From Polaromonas sp. 39-63-25 (GTDB lineage Bacteria > Pseudomonadota > Gammaproteobacteria > Burkholderiales > Burkholderiaceae_C), in NCBI RefSeq assembly GCF_002278925.1, contig NZ_NCJH01000011.1, forward strand, positions 140,414 through 204,413: a stretch of 64,000 nt of DNA, written 5' to 3'. The position numbers and the translations under genes are program-made. The notes beneath the pieces are model-generated. The model ran no database searches, had not been told where the DNA came from, and was given only the letters and a program-made list of their open reading frames with translations. This document shows positions 1 to 9,764 of this stretch, in pieces (the first letter of the stretch is position 1; each line of letters opens with the position of its first letter).

Positions 1-588
<588 letters not shown>

Positions 589-615
589 ACAACCTTGACG
601 CCTTGACCGGCCCAC

Positions 616-644
616 AAAAAAGCCGACTTCAGGTCGGCTTTTTT
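616..644. terminator. Bidirectional intrinsic terminator
   Basis: A 7-bp perfect stem (AGCCGAC / GTCGGCT) with a 5-nt loop is flanked by six A on the left and six T on the right. It can therefore stop the rightward isocitrate dehydrogenase transcript and the leftward DUF192 transcript, whose stop codons face each other here. Confidence 0.85.
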
Positions 645-677
645 CATGGTGCCGCCAATGGCGCGGCGCATGCCTGT

Positions 678-1175
678 TCAGCGGGACGGCGCGAACACCG
701 GTCCCGCCAGTTTGCTGCCGGCCTTGATGCCTTTTTTGGCAAACCAGCCGACGTTCATTTCCAGCACATAACGCACAGGTTTTTCCGAGCAGTGCGAGTC
801 TGTCGTCTGCGGTTTCATGTCAGCGAGGTTCACGATGGTGCCGTCGTCGGCGACAAACGCAGCGGTCAGCGGCAGCAGGGTGTTTTTCATCCAGAAGCAC
901 TGCTGGGCAGGCTGTTCGAACACAAACAGCATTCCTTCGGTTGACGGCATTTCCTGGCGAAACATCAGCCCGATTTGCCGCTGCTCGGGGGTCAAGGCCA
1001 GTTGCGCGTCGATCTGGTGCATTCCTGCCGACAGTTTGACCCGCGGCAGGTTTGTTTGTGGCGTTCCTTGCGCCAGCGCACATCCGGTGGCCAACACCAT
1101 GCAGGAAAGTGCGAGCGCCAGCCCGCGCATGGGTGACTTGAGGGAACAGGACAGGAAGGGCATAAGGTGTTTCAC
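678..1175 (-). CDS. DUF192 family exported protein
   Basis: A 165-residue protein with an N-terminal hydrophobic export signal (about residues 16-36, ending near ATGCALAQG) followed by a DUF192 domain. Family hallmarks are visible: EQRQIGLMFRQEM, GMLFVFEQPAQQCFWMKNTLLPLTAAFV and the C-terminal VLEMNVGWFAKKGIKAGSKL. The biochemical role of DUF192 is unknown; members are small beta-rich proteins, usually exported. The Cys after ATG could be a lipidation site, but the -3 residue is atypical. The first codon is GTG; an ATG four codons in (base 1163) is equally possible, since neither has a clear ribosome-binding site. Confidence 0.85.
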   Translation of the reverse strand: MKHLMPFLSCSLKSPMRGLALALSCMVLATGCALAQGTPQTNLPRVKLSAGMHQIDAQLALTPEQRQIGLMFRQEMPSTEGMLFVFEQPAQQCFWMKNTLLPLTAAFVADDGTIVNLADMKPQTTDSHCSEKPVRYVLEMNVGWFAKKGIKAGSKLAGPVFAPSR

Positions 1176-1214
1176 CGGAAAGAGGTCAGGCTCTCAGCAT
1201 AAACGACAGCCATG

Positions 1215-1240
1215 AAAAATGCCCGCATAGCGGGCATTTC
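1215..1240 (-). terminator. Intrinsic terminator of the Ala/Lys-repeat gene
   Basis: A 10-bp perfect stem (AAATGCCCGC / GCGGGCATTT) with a 3-nt loop, followed on the leftward strand by five T. It lies 17 bases beyond the stop codon of the Ala/Lys-repeat gene. Confidence 0.8.
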
Positions 1241-1256
1241 AGCTGCGCGCGAAGAA

Positions 1257-1658
1257 TTACTTCTTGGCAGCGGCGGCTTTTTCAGCTTTGGCGGCTTTCG
1301 CTGCAGCAGCCTTTTCTTCCTTGGCTTTTTTGGCAGCGGCGGCTTTTTCAGCTTTGGCAGCTTTGGCGGCAGCTGCTTTTTCTTCCTTGGCCTTTTTTGC
1401 AGCGGCGGCTTTTTCGGCTTTGGCGGCTTTGGCGGCAGCTGCTTTTTCAGCTTTGGCGGCTTTCGCAGCGGCGGCCTTTTCGGCCTTGGCGGCCTTGGCA
1501 TCTACCTTGGCAGCGGGTGCGGCTGGCGTTGCAGCGGTTGCGGGTGCAGCCGGTGCGGCAGCCGTGGCCGGTGTTGCGGGCGCGGCAGGTGCGGCAGCTT
1601 GGGCAAAAGCACCAGCAGCGAAAAGGCCAGCGATCAGGGCAGCAAGAATCTTGTTCAT
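1257..1658 (-). CDS. Exported Ala/Lys 11-residue-repeat protein (LEA-like)
   Basis: A 133-residue protein. Residues 1-20 (MNKILAALIAGLFAAGAFAQ) form a typical signal peptide. A Pro/Ala/Thr linker (about residues 21-50) is followed by seven consecutive 11-residue units of the type KAAKAEKAAAA or KKAKEEKAAAA, ending in KK. Such 11-mer amphipathic helices are the hallmark of group 3 LEA-like proteins; histone-H1-like proteins have similar composition but no signal peptide. Function is unknown; a periplasmic stress or nucleic-acid/envelope-binding role is only inference. The start is chosen at the ATG preceding the signal peptide, with AGGA upstream. In-frame codons further upstream carry no export signal. 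Confidence 0.8.
   Translation of the reverse strand: MNKILAALIAGLFAAGAFAQAAAPAAPATPATAAAPAAPATAATPAAPAAKVDAKAAKAEKAAAAKAAKAEKAAAAKAAKAEKAAAAKKAKEEKAAAAKAAKAEKAAAAKKAKEEKAAAAKAAKAEKAAAAKK
1266..1496 (-). repeat. Seven tandem 33-bp coding repeats
   Basis: Seven back-to-back 33-bp units encode the 11-residue repeats of the Ala/Lys protein. Two unit types alternate in the 3' half (AAKAEK and KAKEEK variants). The array could expand or contract by slippage. Confidence 0.8.
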
Positions 1659-1864
1659 TTGGAGTTTTCCTAATAAGTTTTTGAACCAGGTCCCCCGAAA
1701 AACTCGTGGACATGACTGTAACGAGCCCTGTTTGCAAACGGTTGACATGCAGGCGCTCAAATGTGTCGTGGGAAGTTTTGGGGCTAAAATTTGCGGGTTA
1801 TCACCTAAACAGCGCCGGGCAGTCATTCACTGTGATGTCAAGCGCGCACCGGAGACTTCTTCAC

Positions 1865-3118
1865 ATGTATCAGCACATCAAGGTGCCCGCCCAGGGGCAG
1901 AAAATCACCGTCAATGCCGACAATTCATTGAATGTCCCGGATGAGCCGATCATTCCGTTCATTGAAGGTGACGGTACGGGTGCGGACATCACGCCGGTCA
2001 TGCTCAAGGTGGTCGATGCGGCCGTGGCCAAGGCCTACGGCGGCAAGAAAAAAATTCACTGGATGGAGGTTTATGCCGGTGAAAAGTCAACCAGGATCTA
2101 CGGTCCCGACGTCTGGCTGCCGGAAGAAACCCTGGCTGCGGTCAAGGACTATGTGGTCTCCATCAAGGGCCCGCTGACCACGCCGGTCGGTGGCGGCATC
2201 CGCTCGCTCAACGTCGCGTTGCGCCAGGAACTGGACCTGTATGTCTGCCTGCGTCCCATCCAGTACTTCAAGGGCGTACCCTCGCCGGTGAAGGAGCCCG
2301 AAAAGACCCACATGGTGATCTTCCGCGAGAACTCGGAAGACATCTACGCCGGCATCGAGTTCGAGGCCGAGTCCGACAAGGCCAAAAAACTCATCAAGTT
2401 CCTGCAGGACGAGATGGGCGTCAAGAAAATCCGCTTTCCCAACACCTCGGGCATCGGGATCAAGCCGGTTTCGCGTGAAGGCACCGAGCGCCTGGTGCGC
2501 AAGGCCCTGCAGTACACCATCGACAACGACAAGCCCAGCCTGACGATTGTCCACAAGGGCAACATCATGAAGTTCACCGAAGGGGGCTTCCGTGACTGGG
2601 CCTACGCGCTGGCCGCGAAGGAGTTCGGCGCGGTCGAGATCGACGGCGGCCCGTGGATGAAGTTCAAGAATCCGAAAACCGGCAAGGAAATCACCGTCAA
2701 GGATTCGATCGCCGACGCCTTCCTGCAGCAGATCCTGCTGCGTCCGGCCGAATACTCGGTGATCGCCACGCTGAACCTCAACGGCGACTATGTCTCCGAC
2801 GCGCTCGCCGCGCAGGTGGGTGGCATCGGCATTGCACCCGGCGCCAACCTCAGCGACACCATCGCGATGTTCGAGGCCACCCACGGCACGGCGCCGAAAT
2901 ACGCCGGCAAGGACTATGTGAACCCCGGTTCCGAAATCCTGTCGGCCGAAATGATGCTGCGTCACATGGGCTGGACGGAGGCCGCTGACCTGATCATCAG
3001 TTCGATGGAAAAGTCGATCGAGTCCAAGAAAGTCACCTACGACTTCGCCCGCCTGATGGATGGCGCAACCCAGGTCAGTTGCTCCGGCTTCGGCCAGGTC
3101 ATGATCGACCACATGTAA
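1865..3118 (+). CDS. icd: NADP-dependent isocitrate dehydrogenase, dimeric type
   Basis: A 417-residue protein, matching the usual length (E. coli Icd 416). It catalyses oxidative decarboxylation of isocitrate in the TCA cycle. Visible signatures are [14 protein letters not shown] near the N terminus, the phosphorylatable-serine loop region [27 protein letters not shown], the substrate-site [11 protein letters not shown], and [18 protein letters not shown] with [10 protein letters not shown] near the C terminus. The start is the ATG with GGAG 10 bases upstream; the open frame extends further 5' but without family sequence. It lies divergent to the Ala/Lys-repeat gene. The E. coli-type kinase/phosphatase is not in this window. 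Confidence 0.97.
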   Translation: MYQHIKVPAQGQKITVNADNSLNVPDEPIIPFIEGDGTGADITPVMLKVVDAAVAKAYGGKKKIHWMEVYAGEKSTRIYGPDVWLPEETLAAVKDYVVSIKGPLTTPVGGGIRSLNVALRQELDLYVCLRPIQYFKGVPSPVKEPEKTHMVIFRENSEDIYAGIEFEAESDKAKKLIKFLQDEMGVKKIRFPNTSGIGIKPVSREGTERLVRKALQYTIDNDKPSLTIVHKGNIMKFTEGGFRDWAYALAAKEFGAVEIDGGPWMKFKNPKTGKEITVKDSIADAFLQQILLRPAEYSVIATLNLNGDYVSDALAAQVGGIGIAPGANLSDTIAMFEATHGTAPKYAGKDYVNPGSEILSAEMMLRHMGWTEAADLIISSMEKSIESKKVTYDFARLMDGATQVSCSGFGQVMIDHM

Positions 3119-3176
3119 GAAAGCACGCTGCCGGGCCGCCCGCTGCGTGGCCGGGAAACCAGGCAGAATATGCTGC

Positions 3177-3210
3177 AAAGCCGTCACGGCGCAGGTCGGG
3201 CGGCTTTTTT
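3177..3210 (+). terminator. Probable terminator after icd
   Basis: A 7-bp stem (AAAGCCG / CGGCTTT) with a 17-nt loop ends in six T, about 60 bases after the icd stop. The large loop lowers the certainty. Confidence 0.55.
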
Positions 3211-3326
3211 CATGGGCTTTTGAACCGCCAGGTCGAAAGTCAATTGCGCGCGCTTGATTGTCGCGTTCCCGCCACCAATTTCCCTGTCAGGCGCACCGGA
3301 CAATTCCGGTCGCTAGAATGATTTCC

Positions 3327-3695
3327 ATGGCCAGCAAACCTCCCAAAACTCCCGCACCACCCAAGGCACCGGCCTTCAAGCCCGAGGATGCCAATGGCGG
3401 GGATGCGGTCGTGCTTGAGCGCCGTCCGCAAAAGACCGAGCCGCCGCAGATGTACCAGGTCGTGCTGCTCAACGACGACTACACCCCGATGGAGTTTGTC
3501 GTCGTGGTGATCCAGGAATTTTTCAACAAAGACCGGGAAACGGCCACGCAGATCATGCTGAAGATCCACCTGGACGGCAAAGGCGTGTGCGGCGTGTTTT
3601 CCAAGGATGTCGCGTCCACCAAGGTCGACCAGGTCACGGAAGCGGCGCGAAAGAATGGCCATCCGCTGCAGTGTGTGTGCGAGCCCATTGAATAA
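3327..3695 (+). CDS. clpS: ATP-dependent Clp protease adaptor ClpS
   Basis: A 122-residue adaptor that binds the ClpA N domain and delivers N-degron substrates to ClpAP. After a Pro/Lys-rich flexible N-terminal tail, the core contains [25 protein letters not shown] and [18 protein letters not shown], typical of ClpS. It is followed 82 bases later by clpA in the same direction, the usual arrangement. Two ATG codons (3318 and 3327) are close together and neither has a clear Shine-Dalgarno. A -10-like TAGAAT at 3314-3319 overlaps the first, so the second is preferred. Confidence 0.95.
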   Translation: MASKPPKTPAPPKAPAFKPEDANGGDAVVLERRPQKTEPPQMYQVVLLNDDYTPMEFVVVVIQEFFNKDRETATQIMLKIHLDGKGVCGVFSKDVASTKVDQVTEAARKNGHPLQCVCEPIE

Positions 3696-3777
3696 TTGAA
3701 AAAACAGCCCATATCGGCTTGAAGAGTTACACAATGATCCCATCAGATATCCCAGCAGCAAGCCGAAAGGAAAAGCA

Positions 3778-6114
3778 ATGATTGCCCAGGAACTAGAAGT
3801 CAGCTTGCACATGGCCTTTGTCGAGGCCCGCCAGCAGCGCCACGAGTTCATCACCGTGGAGCACCTGCTGCTTGCCTTGCTCGACAACCCCAGCGCCGCC
3901 GAGGTGCTGCGCGCCTGCTCCGCCAATATCGATGACCTGCGCAAGTCGCTGGCCAACTTCATCAAGGACAACACGCCGCAGGTTGCCGGCAGCGACGACG
4001 TGGACACGCAGCCCACGCTGGGTTTCCAGCGCGTGATCCAGCGCGCCATCATGCATGTGCAGTCCACCGGCAACGGCAAGAAGGAAGTCACAGGCGCCAA
4101 CGTGCTGGTCGCCATCTTCGGCGAAAAAGACTCGCATGCCGTGTATTACCTGCACCAGCAGGGGGTGACGCGCCTGGACGTCGTGAACTTCATCGCGCAC
4201 GGCATCAAGAAGAGCGACCCGCCCGAGCCCACCAAGGCCGGCGAGAGCGCTGCCGAGAACGAAGAGGGCGGCGAGAAGAACGAAAAAGCCTCGCCGCTGG
4301 AGCAGTACACCCAGAACCTGAACCAGCTCGCCAAGGAAGGCAAGATCGATCCGCTGATCGGCCGCCACTACGAGGTCGAGCGTGTGATCCAGATCCTGTG
4401 CCGCCGCCGCAAGAACAACCCGCTGCTCGTCGGTGAGGCCGGCGTGGGCAAGACCGCCATCGCCGAGGGCCTCGCCTGGCGCATCACGCAGAAGGACGTG
4501 CCAGAGATCCTCGCCGAAGCGCAGGTCTACTCGCTGGACATGGGTGCCTTGCTGGCCGGTACCAAGTACCGCGGCGATTTCGAGCAGCGCCTCAAAGGCG
4601 TGCTGAAAGCGTTGAAAGACAAGCCCAACGGCATTTTGTTCATTGACGAGATCCACACCCTGATCGGGGCCGGTGCGGCCTCGGGCGGCACGCTGGACGC
4701 GTCCAACCTGCTCAAACCCGCGCTCAGCTCGGGCCAGCTCAAATGTATTGGCGCAACCACATTCACCGAGTACCGCGGCATCTTCGAAAAAGATGCGGCC
4801 CTGTCGCGCCGCTTCCAGAAGGTGGACGTGGTCGAACCGACGGTGCAGGAAACCGTCGAGATCCTCAAGGGCCTGAAGTCGCGTTTTGAAGAGCACCACA
4901 GCGTCAAATACGCGGTGGCCGCCCTGCAGGCCGCCGCCGAGCTCAGCGCCAAGTACATCAACGACCGGCATCTGCCCGACAAGGCGATCGACGTGATTGA
5001 CGAGGCCGGCGCTGCCCAGCGCATCCTGCCGCCGTCCAAGCGCAAGAAAACAATCACCAAGGCCGAGGTCGAGGAGATCGTGGCCAAGATCGCGCGCATT
5101 CCGCCCGCCAACGTGTCCAACGACGACCGCGGCAAGCTCAAGACGCTGGAACGCGACCTCAAGAGCGTGGTGTTCGGCCAGGACAAGGCCCTCGACGTGC
5201 TGGCGTCCGCCGTCAAGATGGCGCGTTCGGGCCTGGGCAAGGACGACAAGCCGATTGGTTCCTTCCTGTTCTCCGGCCCCACCGGCGTCGGCAAGACCGA
5301 AGCGGCCAAGCAGCTGGCCTACATCATGGGCATCGAGCTGATCCGCTTCGACATGTCCGAGTACATGGAGCGCCATGCGGTGAGCCGGCTGATTGGCGCG
5401 CCTCCGGGCTACGTCGGTTTTGACCAGGGTGGCCTGCTGACCGAGGCCGTGACCAAGAAACCGCATTGCGTGCTGCTGCTCGACGAAATCGAAAAGGCGC
5501 ACCCGGACATCTTCAACGTGTTGCTGCAGGTCATGGACCACGGCACGCTGACGGACAACAACGGGCGCAAGGCCGATTTCCGCAACGTGATCATCGTCAT
5601 GACGACCAATGCTGGCGCCGAGACCATGAACAAGGCGACCATCGGCTTCACGAACCCGCGCGAGGCGGGCGACGAGATGGCCGACATCAAGCGCCTGTTC
5701 ACGCCAGAGTTCCGCAACCGGCTGGACGCAGTGGTGAGCTTCAAGGCACTCGACGAAACCGTCATCCTGCGCGTGGTCGACAAGTTCCTGCTGCAGCTCG
5801 AGACGCAACTGGCCGAGAAGAAGGTCGACGTGACGTTTACCGACACGCTGCGCAAGTACCTGGCCAAGAAGGGTTTCGATCCGCTGATGGGCGCACGGCC
5901 CATGCAGCGCCTGATCCAGGACACGATACGCCGCGCGCTGGCCGACGAACTGCTGTTCGGCCGCCTGACCGACGGCGGGCGCCTGACGGTGGACATGAAG
6001 GTGACCACCGACGAAAAAGGCGTGGAAAACGGCGAGGTCGTGCTCGACATCCAGCCGCTGCCGAAGAAAGAAGGCCGGGCCAAGCCGGAGGCCGAAGAGG
6101 CAACGGCCGACTGA
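3778..6114 (+). CDS. clpA: ATP-dependent Clp protease ATP-binding subunit ClpA
   Basis: A 778-residue AAA+ unfoldase that pairs with the ClpP peptidase in the cytoplasm. The N domain (residues 1-150, [14 protein letters not shown]...[15 protein letters not shown]) is followed by two AAA+ modules. Walker A motifs are GEAGVGKT near residue 219 and GPTGVGKT near residue 500; Walker B sequences are [14 protein letters not shown] and [13 protein letters not shown]. The length is standard for ClpA. The start has AAAGGA 7 bases upstream. The gene is downstream of its adaptor gene clpS and ends at a strong terminator. A very long open frame on the opposite strand is a codon-bias shadow. Confidence 0.98.
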   Translation: MIAQELEVSLHMAFVEARQQRHEFITVEHLLLALLDNPSAAEVLRACSANIDDLRKSLANFIKDNTPQVAGSDDVDTQPTLGFQRVIQRAIMHVQSTGNGKKEVTGANVLVAIFGEKDSHAVYYLHQQGVTRLDVVNFIAHGIKKSDPPEPTKAGESAAENEEGGEKNEKASPLEQYTQNLNQLAKEGKIDPLIGRHYEVERVIQILCRRRKNNPLLVGEAGVGKTAIAEGLAWRITQKDVPEILAEAQVYSLDMGALLAGTKYRGDFEQRLKGVLKALKDKPNGILFIDEIHTLIGAGAASGGTLDASNLLKPALSSGQLKCIGATTFTEYRGIFEKDAALSRRFQKVDVVEPTVQETVEILKGLKSRFEEHHSVKYAVAALQAAAELSAKYINDRHLPDKAIDVIDEAGAAQRILPPSKRKKTITKAEVEEIVAKIARIPPANVSNDDRGKLKTLERDLKSVVFGQDKALDVLASAVKMARSGLGKDDKPIGSFLFSGPTGVGKTEAAKQLAYIMGIELIRFDMSEYMERHAVSRLIGAPPGYVGFDQGGLLTEAVTKKPHCVLLLDEIEKAHPDIFNVLLQVMDHGTLTDNNGRKADFRNVIIVMTTNAGAETMNKATIGFTNPREAGDEMADIKRLFTPEFRNRLDAVVSFKALDETVILRVVDKFLLQLETQLAEKKVDVTFTDTLRKYLAKKGFDPLMGARPMQRLIQDTIRRALADELLFGRLTDGGRLTVDMKVTTDEKGVENGEVVLDIQPLPKKEGRAKPEAEEATAD

Positions 6115-6174
6115 CACAGCGCCTCGGGGCCGCCGGAAAATGGCGTTGCGCTTCGAAAGCGCCTGAAAGAGCCC

Positions 6175-6208
6175 AAAAGGCCGGTAGCATCACGCTGCCG
6201 GCCTTTTT
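6175..6208 (+). terminator. Strong intrinsic terminator after clpA
   Basis: A 10-bp stem (GGCCGGTAGC / GCTGCCGGCC, one G-T pair) with a 5-nt loop is followed by five T and preceded by four A, 60 bases after the clpA stop. Confidence 0.88.
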
Positions 6209-6237
6209 CTTGGGCCGCTTGAATTGCTCCTGAAACC

Positions 6238-6288
6238 ATAGCTGCTTGCGCCCGTCTGATAAGGGCTGGAGGCATATTTGATGCATAA
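6238..6288 (+). repeat. Dispersed intergenic repeat, copy A
   Basis: Contains ATAGCTGCTTGCGCCCG, then AAGGGCTGGAGGCA and ATTTGATGCAT. The same blocks recur at 7823-7872 and, inverted, at 10926-10976. All three copies sit between genes. Short repeats of this type are, from memory, common in Comamonadaceae genomes. Confidence 0.75.
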
Positions 6289-6313
6289 CCGTGGCCCTGA
6301 CCGGCTCCGACCG

Positions 6314-7783
6314 ATGGCGACGCACACCTTCCTCTGGCACGACTACGAAACCTTCGGCCTGAACACGCGCCGCGACCGGCCGGCGCAGTTTGCCGGCATA
6401 CGCACCGACGCCGAGCTCAACGAAATTGGCGAGCCGCTGATGATTTACTGCCAGCCGGCGCGCGACTACCTGCCCGACCCGTCCTCCTGCCTGCTCACCG
6501 GCATCACGCCGCAGCTGTGCCTGGAACGCGGCTTGCCGGAGTATGAATTTGCCTCCCGCATCGAAGCCGTGCTGGCCGAGCCCGGCACCATTGGCGTGGG
6601 CTACAACACCATCCGTTTCGACGACGAGGTCACGCGCCACCTGTTCTGGCGCAACCTGATCGACCCCTACGCGCGCGAGTGGCAAAACGCCTGCGGCCGC
6701 TGGGACCTGCTCGACGTGGTGCGCATGGCCTACGCCTTGCGGCCCGAAGGCATCGAGTGGCCGATGAAACCCGATGAACGCCGCCCCGGCGAGGCTGGCG
6801 CGCTGCGCCCCAGCTTCAAGCTCGAGGACCTGGCGCGTGCCAACGGTTTGCTGCACGAAGCGGCGCACGACGCCTTGTCGGACGTGCGCGCCACGATTGC
6901 GCTGGCCCGCCTGATCCGCACGGCCCAGCCCAAGCTGTTCGACTTCTGCCTGGGGCTGCACAAGAAAGACCGCGTGGCCGCTGAGCTGGGCCTGCCCACC
7001 AGCCCGCAGACGGCGCAGCCGTTTTTGCATGTGTCGGGCATGTTCCCGCCCGAGCGCGGCTGCCTGGCCGTCATGTGGCCGCTGGCCATGCATCCCAAGA
7101 ACAAAAACGAGCTGCTGGCCTGGGACCTGGCGCAGGACCCCGGCGAGCTGCCGCTGCTCGACCTGGCAACCCTGCGCCAGCGCCTGTTCAGCAAAAGCGC
7201 TGACCTGCCGGAAGGCGTGCCGCGGCTGCCCATCAAATCAGTGCACCTGAACAAGTCGCCCATGGTCGTGCGCAAGCTGGCCACCCTGAGCCCGGAGATG
7301 GCAGCAAAGTGGGGTATCGACATCGAAGTCGCGCTGCGCAACGCCGAAAAGGCCGCCGGCCTGCCCGACATGAGCGCGATCTGGCCCGAAGTTTTTGCGC
7401 GGCCCAAAGAGGGCATTCCTGATGTGGACGAAGATCTGTACGGCGGCTTCATCAACAACGACGACAGGCGCCGCCTGAACCAGCTGCGCGCCTTGCCGCC
7501 GGCCGAACTCGCTCACAGTCGCACCGGCTTCGACGACGACCGGCTCGAAGAGCTGGTGTTTCGCTACCGCGCGCGCAATTTCGAGGCGACACTCTCGCCG
7601 GACGAGGCCGAGCGCTGGGACGCGCACCGCGCCGCGCGGCTGCTCGAAGGTGAGGGCGGGGCGCGCAATGTGGATGCGTTTCTGGCCCAGCTTGATGTGC
7701 TGTCGGAAACGGCGGACGAGCGCGGTGAGGAAGTGCTGGGCGCGCTTTATGACTATGCGGAGATGGTGACGCCTGAGGTGTGA
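6314..7783 (+). CDS. sbcB: Exodeoxyribonuclease I
   Basis: A 489-residue 3'-5' single-strand DNA exonuclease of the DnaQ superfamily, used in mismatch repair and recombination. It opens with the DEDD motif FLWHDYETFGLNTRRDRPAQFA. Further ExoI hallmarks are VGYNTIRFDDEVTRHLFWRNLIDPYAREW and the third exonuclease motif EAAHDALSDVRATIALARLI; the C-terminal half matches the SH3-like and helical ExoI regions. Length is close to E. coli ExoI (475). The start is the ATG of MATHTFLWHD; in-frame ATG codons 12 residues earlier lie in repeat copy A and are unlikely starts. Confidence 0.95.
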   Translation: MATHTFLWHDYETFGLNTRRDRPAQFAGIRTDAELNEIGEPLMIYCQPARDYLPDPSSCLLTGITPQLCLERGLPEYEFASRIEAVLAEPGTIGVGYNTIRFDDEVTRHLFWRNLIDPYAREWQNACGRWDLLDVVRMAYALRPEGIEWPMKPDERRPGEAGALRPSFKLEDLARANGLLHEAAHDALSDVRATIALARLIRTAQPKLFDFCLGLHKKDRVAAELGLPTSPQTAQPFLHVSGMFPPERGCLAVMWPLAMHPKNKNELLAWDLAQDPGELPLLDLATLRQRLFSKSADLPEGVPRLPIKSVHLNKSPMVVRKLATLSPEMAAKWGIDIEVALRNAEKAAGLPDMSAIWPEVFARPKEGIPDVDEDLYGGFINNDDRRRLNQLRALPPAELAHSRTGFDDDRLEELVFRYRARNFEATLSPDEAERWDAHRAARLLEGEGGARNVDAFLAQLDVLSETADERGEEVLGALYDYAEMVTPEV

Positions 7784-7822
7784 ATTGGTGCGTTCCGAAG
7801 AGGTGGTTTTGCTTCTTTATTG

Positions 7823-7872
7823 ATAGCTGCCTGCGCTTGTTAATAAAGGGCTGGAGGCCAATTTGATGCATA
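7823..7872 (+). repeat. Dispersed intergenic repeat, copy B
   Basis: ATAGCTGCCTGCGCTTG, AAAGGGCTGGAGGC and ATTTGATGCATAA match copy A with scattered differences. It lies between the convergent sbcB and glutathione S-transferase genes. Confidence 0.75.
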
Positions 7873-7902
7873 AAATCAGGGAAGCGCCTCATGCCCCGTG
7901 CA

Positions 7903-8571
7903 TCAAGCCTTTCCGTCGGAAGCGGACTGCCACGCCGCCTGTTTGCCCATCACACCCGTATACAAGTCGCTGGCTTCGAACGCCGCCAGCCAGCGCCGCA
8001 GGCGCGGCCAGGCTTGCGCGGCAAACCAGTCGGCATCGGTATGGGCGAACTGGCGCACAAAAGGAAGAATGGCCATGTCCGCCAGGCTGGGCTGGGTGCC
8101 GAACAGCCAACCGTCGCCGAGCCGCGCATCAAGCTGCGCCAGCCACAGCGCCGCCTCCGTGCGGTGCTTCAGCACAAAGCCGGCCGCATCACCGCCGGAC
8201 TCATCGACATAACGGTTCGGGTATTTGTAGCGGTCCAGGTGGCGCTTGAAGTCGCCGTCGTTGGCGGCGATCAGGGCGGCCATCTCGTCGGACGAAGCGT
8301 CCGGCGGAGCCAGCCACTGCGCAGGATCGTTGCGGCCCAGCGCCCAGCGCATGATGTCCAGGCTTTCGTCGAGCACCTCGCCGCCGGGCAGCACCAGCAC
8401 CGGCACCGTGCCCTTGGGTGAAGCGGCCAGCAGGTCGGCGGGTTTGTTCCTGAGCACGACTTCGCGCAGCTCATGCGCCTGGCCACTGATGCTGAGGGCC
8501 AGCCGCGCGCGCATCGCATACGGGCAGCGGCGAAACGAGTAAAGGATGGGAAGAGCGGGCAGGGCGCCCAT
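7903..8571 (-). CDS. Glutathione S-transferase family protein
   Basis: A 222-residue two-domain protein. The N-terminal thioredoxin-like domain has a glutaredoxin-type CPYAMRARLAL motif (residues 16-26) and the cis-Pro region GTVPVLVLPGGEVLDESLDIMRWAL. The C-terminal helical GST domain includes GDGWLFGTQPSLADMAILPFVRQFA. The CPYA motif suggests thiol transferase or glutaredoxin-2-like chemistry rather than classical conjugation; the substrate is not predictable. The start ATG overlaps the trhO stop by one base (TGATG), so the two are probably translated together. Confidence 0.9.
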   Translation of the reverse strand: MGALPALPILYSFRRCPYAMRARLALSISGQAHELREVVLRNKPADLLAASPKGTVPVLVLPGGEVLDESLDIMRWALGRNDPAQWLAPPDASSDEMAALIAANDGDFKRHLDRYKYPNRYVDESGGDAAGFVLKHRTEAALWLAQLDARLGDGWLFGTQPSLADMAILPFVRQFAHTDADWFAAQAWPRLRRWLAAFEASDLYTGVMGKQAAWQSASDGKA

Positions 8572-9542
8572 CAGGCGCCTTCGCTGTCCCCGGCGACTGA
8601 CGACGGCAGTTTTGCGCCTATGTGCGGCTGGCGCCGGCGGTTGGCGTATTCGACCTGGCGCTGGCGTTCGATGAAGCCGCGTTTTTGTTCGTCGGTTTTC
8701 TTGTCATGGCAAGCCGGGCAGCTGACGCCGGGCACGTACAACGGCGACGCCATGTCGGCCTCGCTGATCGGGTCGCGGCAGGCGCGGCACAGGCCGTAGT
8801 GGCCGGTGGCCAGGCCGTGCACGACGGAGACGCGCTCGTCGAACACAAAACACTCGCCTTTCCAGAGGCTGTCGGTTTCAGGCACGGTTTCCAGGTACTT
8901 GAGGATGCCGCCCTCTAGGTGGTAAACCTCGTCAAAACCCTGGGTGCGCATGAAGGCGGTGGATTTTTCGCAGCGTATGCCGCCGGTGCAAAACATCGCC
9001 ACTTTGGGCTTTTTGCCGTCTTTGGCGGCCAGCAGCCCGCCCGGTGCGGACTGCGCTTGCACCCACGCAGGCAGTTCAGAAAAGCTCCGGGTTTTGGGAT
9101 TGAGCGCGCGCTCGAAGGTGCCTATGCCGAACTCGTAGTCGTTACGGGTGTCCACCACCACCACGTCGGGGTCGGCGATCAGGGCGTTCCAGTCCTGCGG
9201 CTTCACGTAGTCGCCGGCCATCTCGTTCGGGTTGATGCCGGGCACGCCGAGGGTGACGATTTCGCGCTTCAGGCGCACCTTCATGCGGTAAAACGGCAGC
9301 TTTTGCGCCCAGGATTCCTTGTGCGGCAGGTCGGCCAGGCGCGGATCAGCATGCAGATACGCCAGCACGGCGCGCACGCCGGTTTCGGGGCCGGCAATCG
9401 TGCCGTTGATGCCTTCCTGCGCCAGCAGCAGGGTGCCGCGCACGTCCTGGGCTTCGCAAAAGGCCTGCAGGGGCGCCTGCAGGTCGGCGAAGTCGGGAAG
9501 ATCGACAAATTTATAGAGGGCGGCGGTCAGGAAATCAGGCAT
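8571..9542 (-). CDS. trhO: tRNA uridine(34) hydroxylase (rhodanese family)
   Basis: A 323-residue protein of the YceA/TrhO family, which hydroxylates U34 in tRNAs to 5-hydroxyuridine. The N-terminal acylphosphatase-like part ([27 protein letters not shown]) precedes a rhodanese domain with the catalytic loop [15 protein letters not shown] and [13 protein letters not shown]-terminal Cys-rich segment ([16 protein letters not shown]) is typical of the longer members and may bind zinc. The start is the ATG of [12 protein letters not shown]; codons upstream are non-homologous. It is first in a two-gene unit with the glutathione S-transferase. Confidence 0.95.
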   Translation of the reverse strand: MPDFLTAALYKFVDLPDFADLQAPLQAFCEAQDVRGTLLLAQEGINGTIAGPETGVRAVLAYLHADPRLADLPHKESWAQKLPFYRMKVRLKREIVTLGVPGINPNEMAGDYVKPQDWNALIADPDVVVVDTRNDYEFGIGTFERALNPKTRSFSELPAWVQAQSAPGGLLAAKDGKKPKVAMFCTGGIRCEKSTAFMRTQGFDEVYHLEGGILKYLETVPETDSLWKGECFVFDERVSVVHGLATGHYGLCRACRDPISEADMASPLYVPGVSCPACHDKKTDEQKRGFIERQRQVEYANRRRQPHIGAKLPSSVAGDSEGA

Positions 9543-9707
9543 GGCAGGCAGAGAGGGGGAAAAAGGCGTGCAAAAACAAGGCGCAAACAACACGAATTTT
9601 CCCATCCTACCAAGGGCTGAGGCGGCACCCCTTGCGCCACGTCAGTGTCCTGACAGACACGCGGCGTGAAGGACCACACAAACGGCAGCCGATGGCGTGG
9701 ACGTCTA

Positions 9708-9722
9708 TGCTGCAATGCAGCA
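9708..9722. promoter_or_regulatory. PhaR-like palindrome (CTGC-N3-GCAG)
   Basis: The perfect 15-base palindrome TGCTGCAATGCAGCA lies 43 bases before the start of the PHB-depolymerase-family gene. CTGC-N3/4-GCAG is the published recognition pattern of the polyhydroxyalkanoate regulator PhaR. An identical copy is at 12651. PhaR itself is not encoded here, so the assignment is inference. Confidence 0.5.
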
Positions 9723-9764
9723 AAATGAATGCATGCTAACCAATTCAAGCCTCTGCGGAGCCCC

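Noticed and set aside
1264-1944. Rightward Ala/Phe-rich frame across the Ala/Lys-repeat gene
   Set aside because: It is the reverse reading of a low-complexity repeat; the leftward frame has a signal peptide, a ribosome-binding site and a terminator.
2087-3187. A 366-codon open frame antisense to icd
   Set aside because: Shadow of the GC-rich icd codons; the translation has no recognisable domain.
3793-6117. A 774-codon open frame antisense to clpA
   Set aside because: It mirrors the codon periodicity of clpA in high-GC DNA, has no ribosome-binding site or family motifs, and clpA itself is unmistakable.
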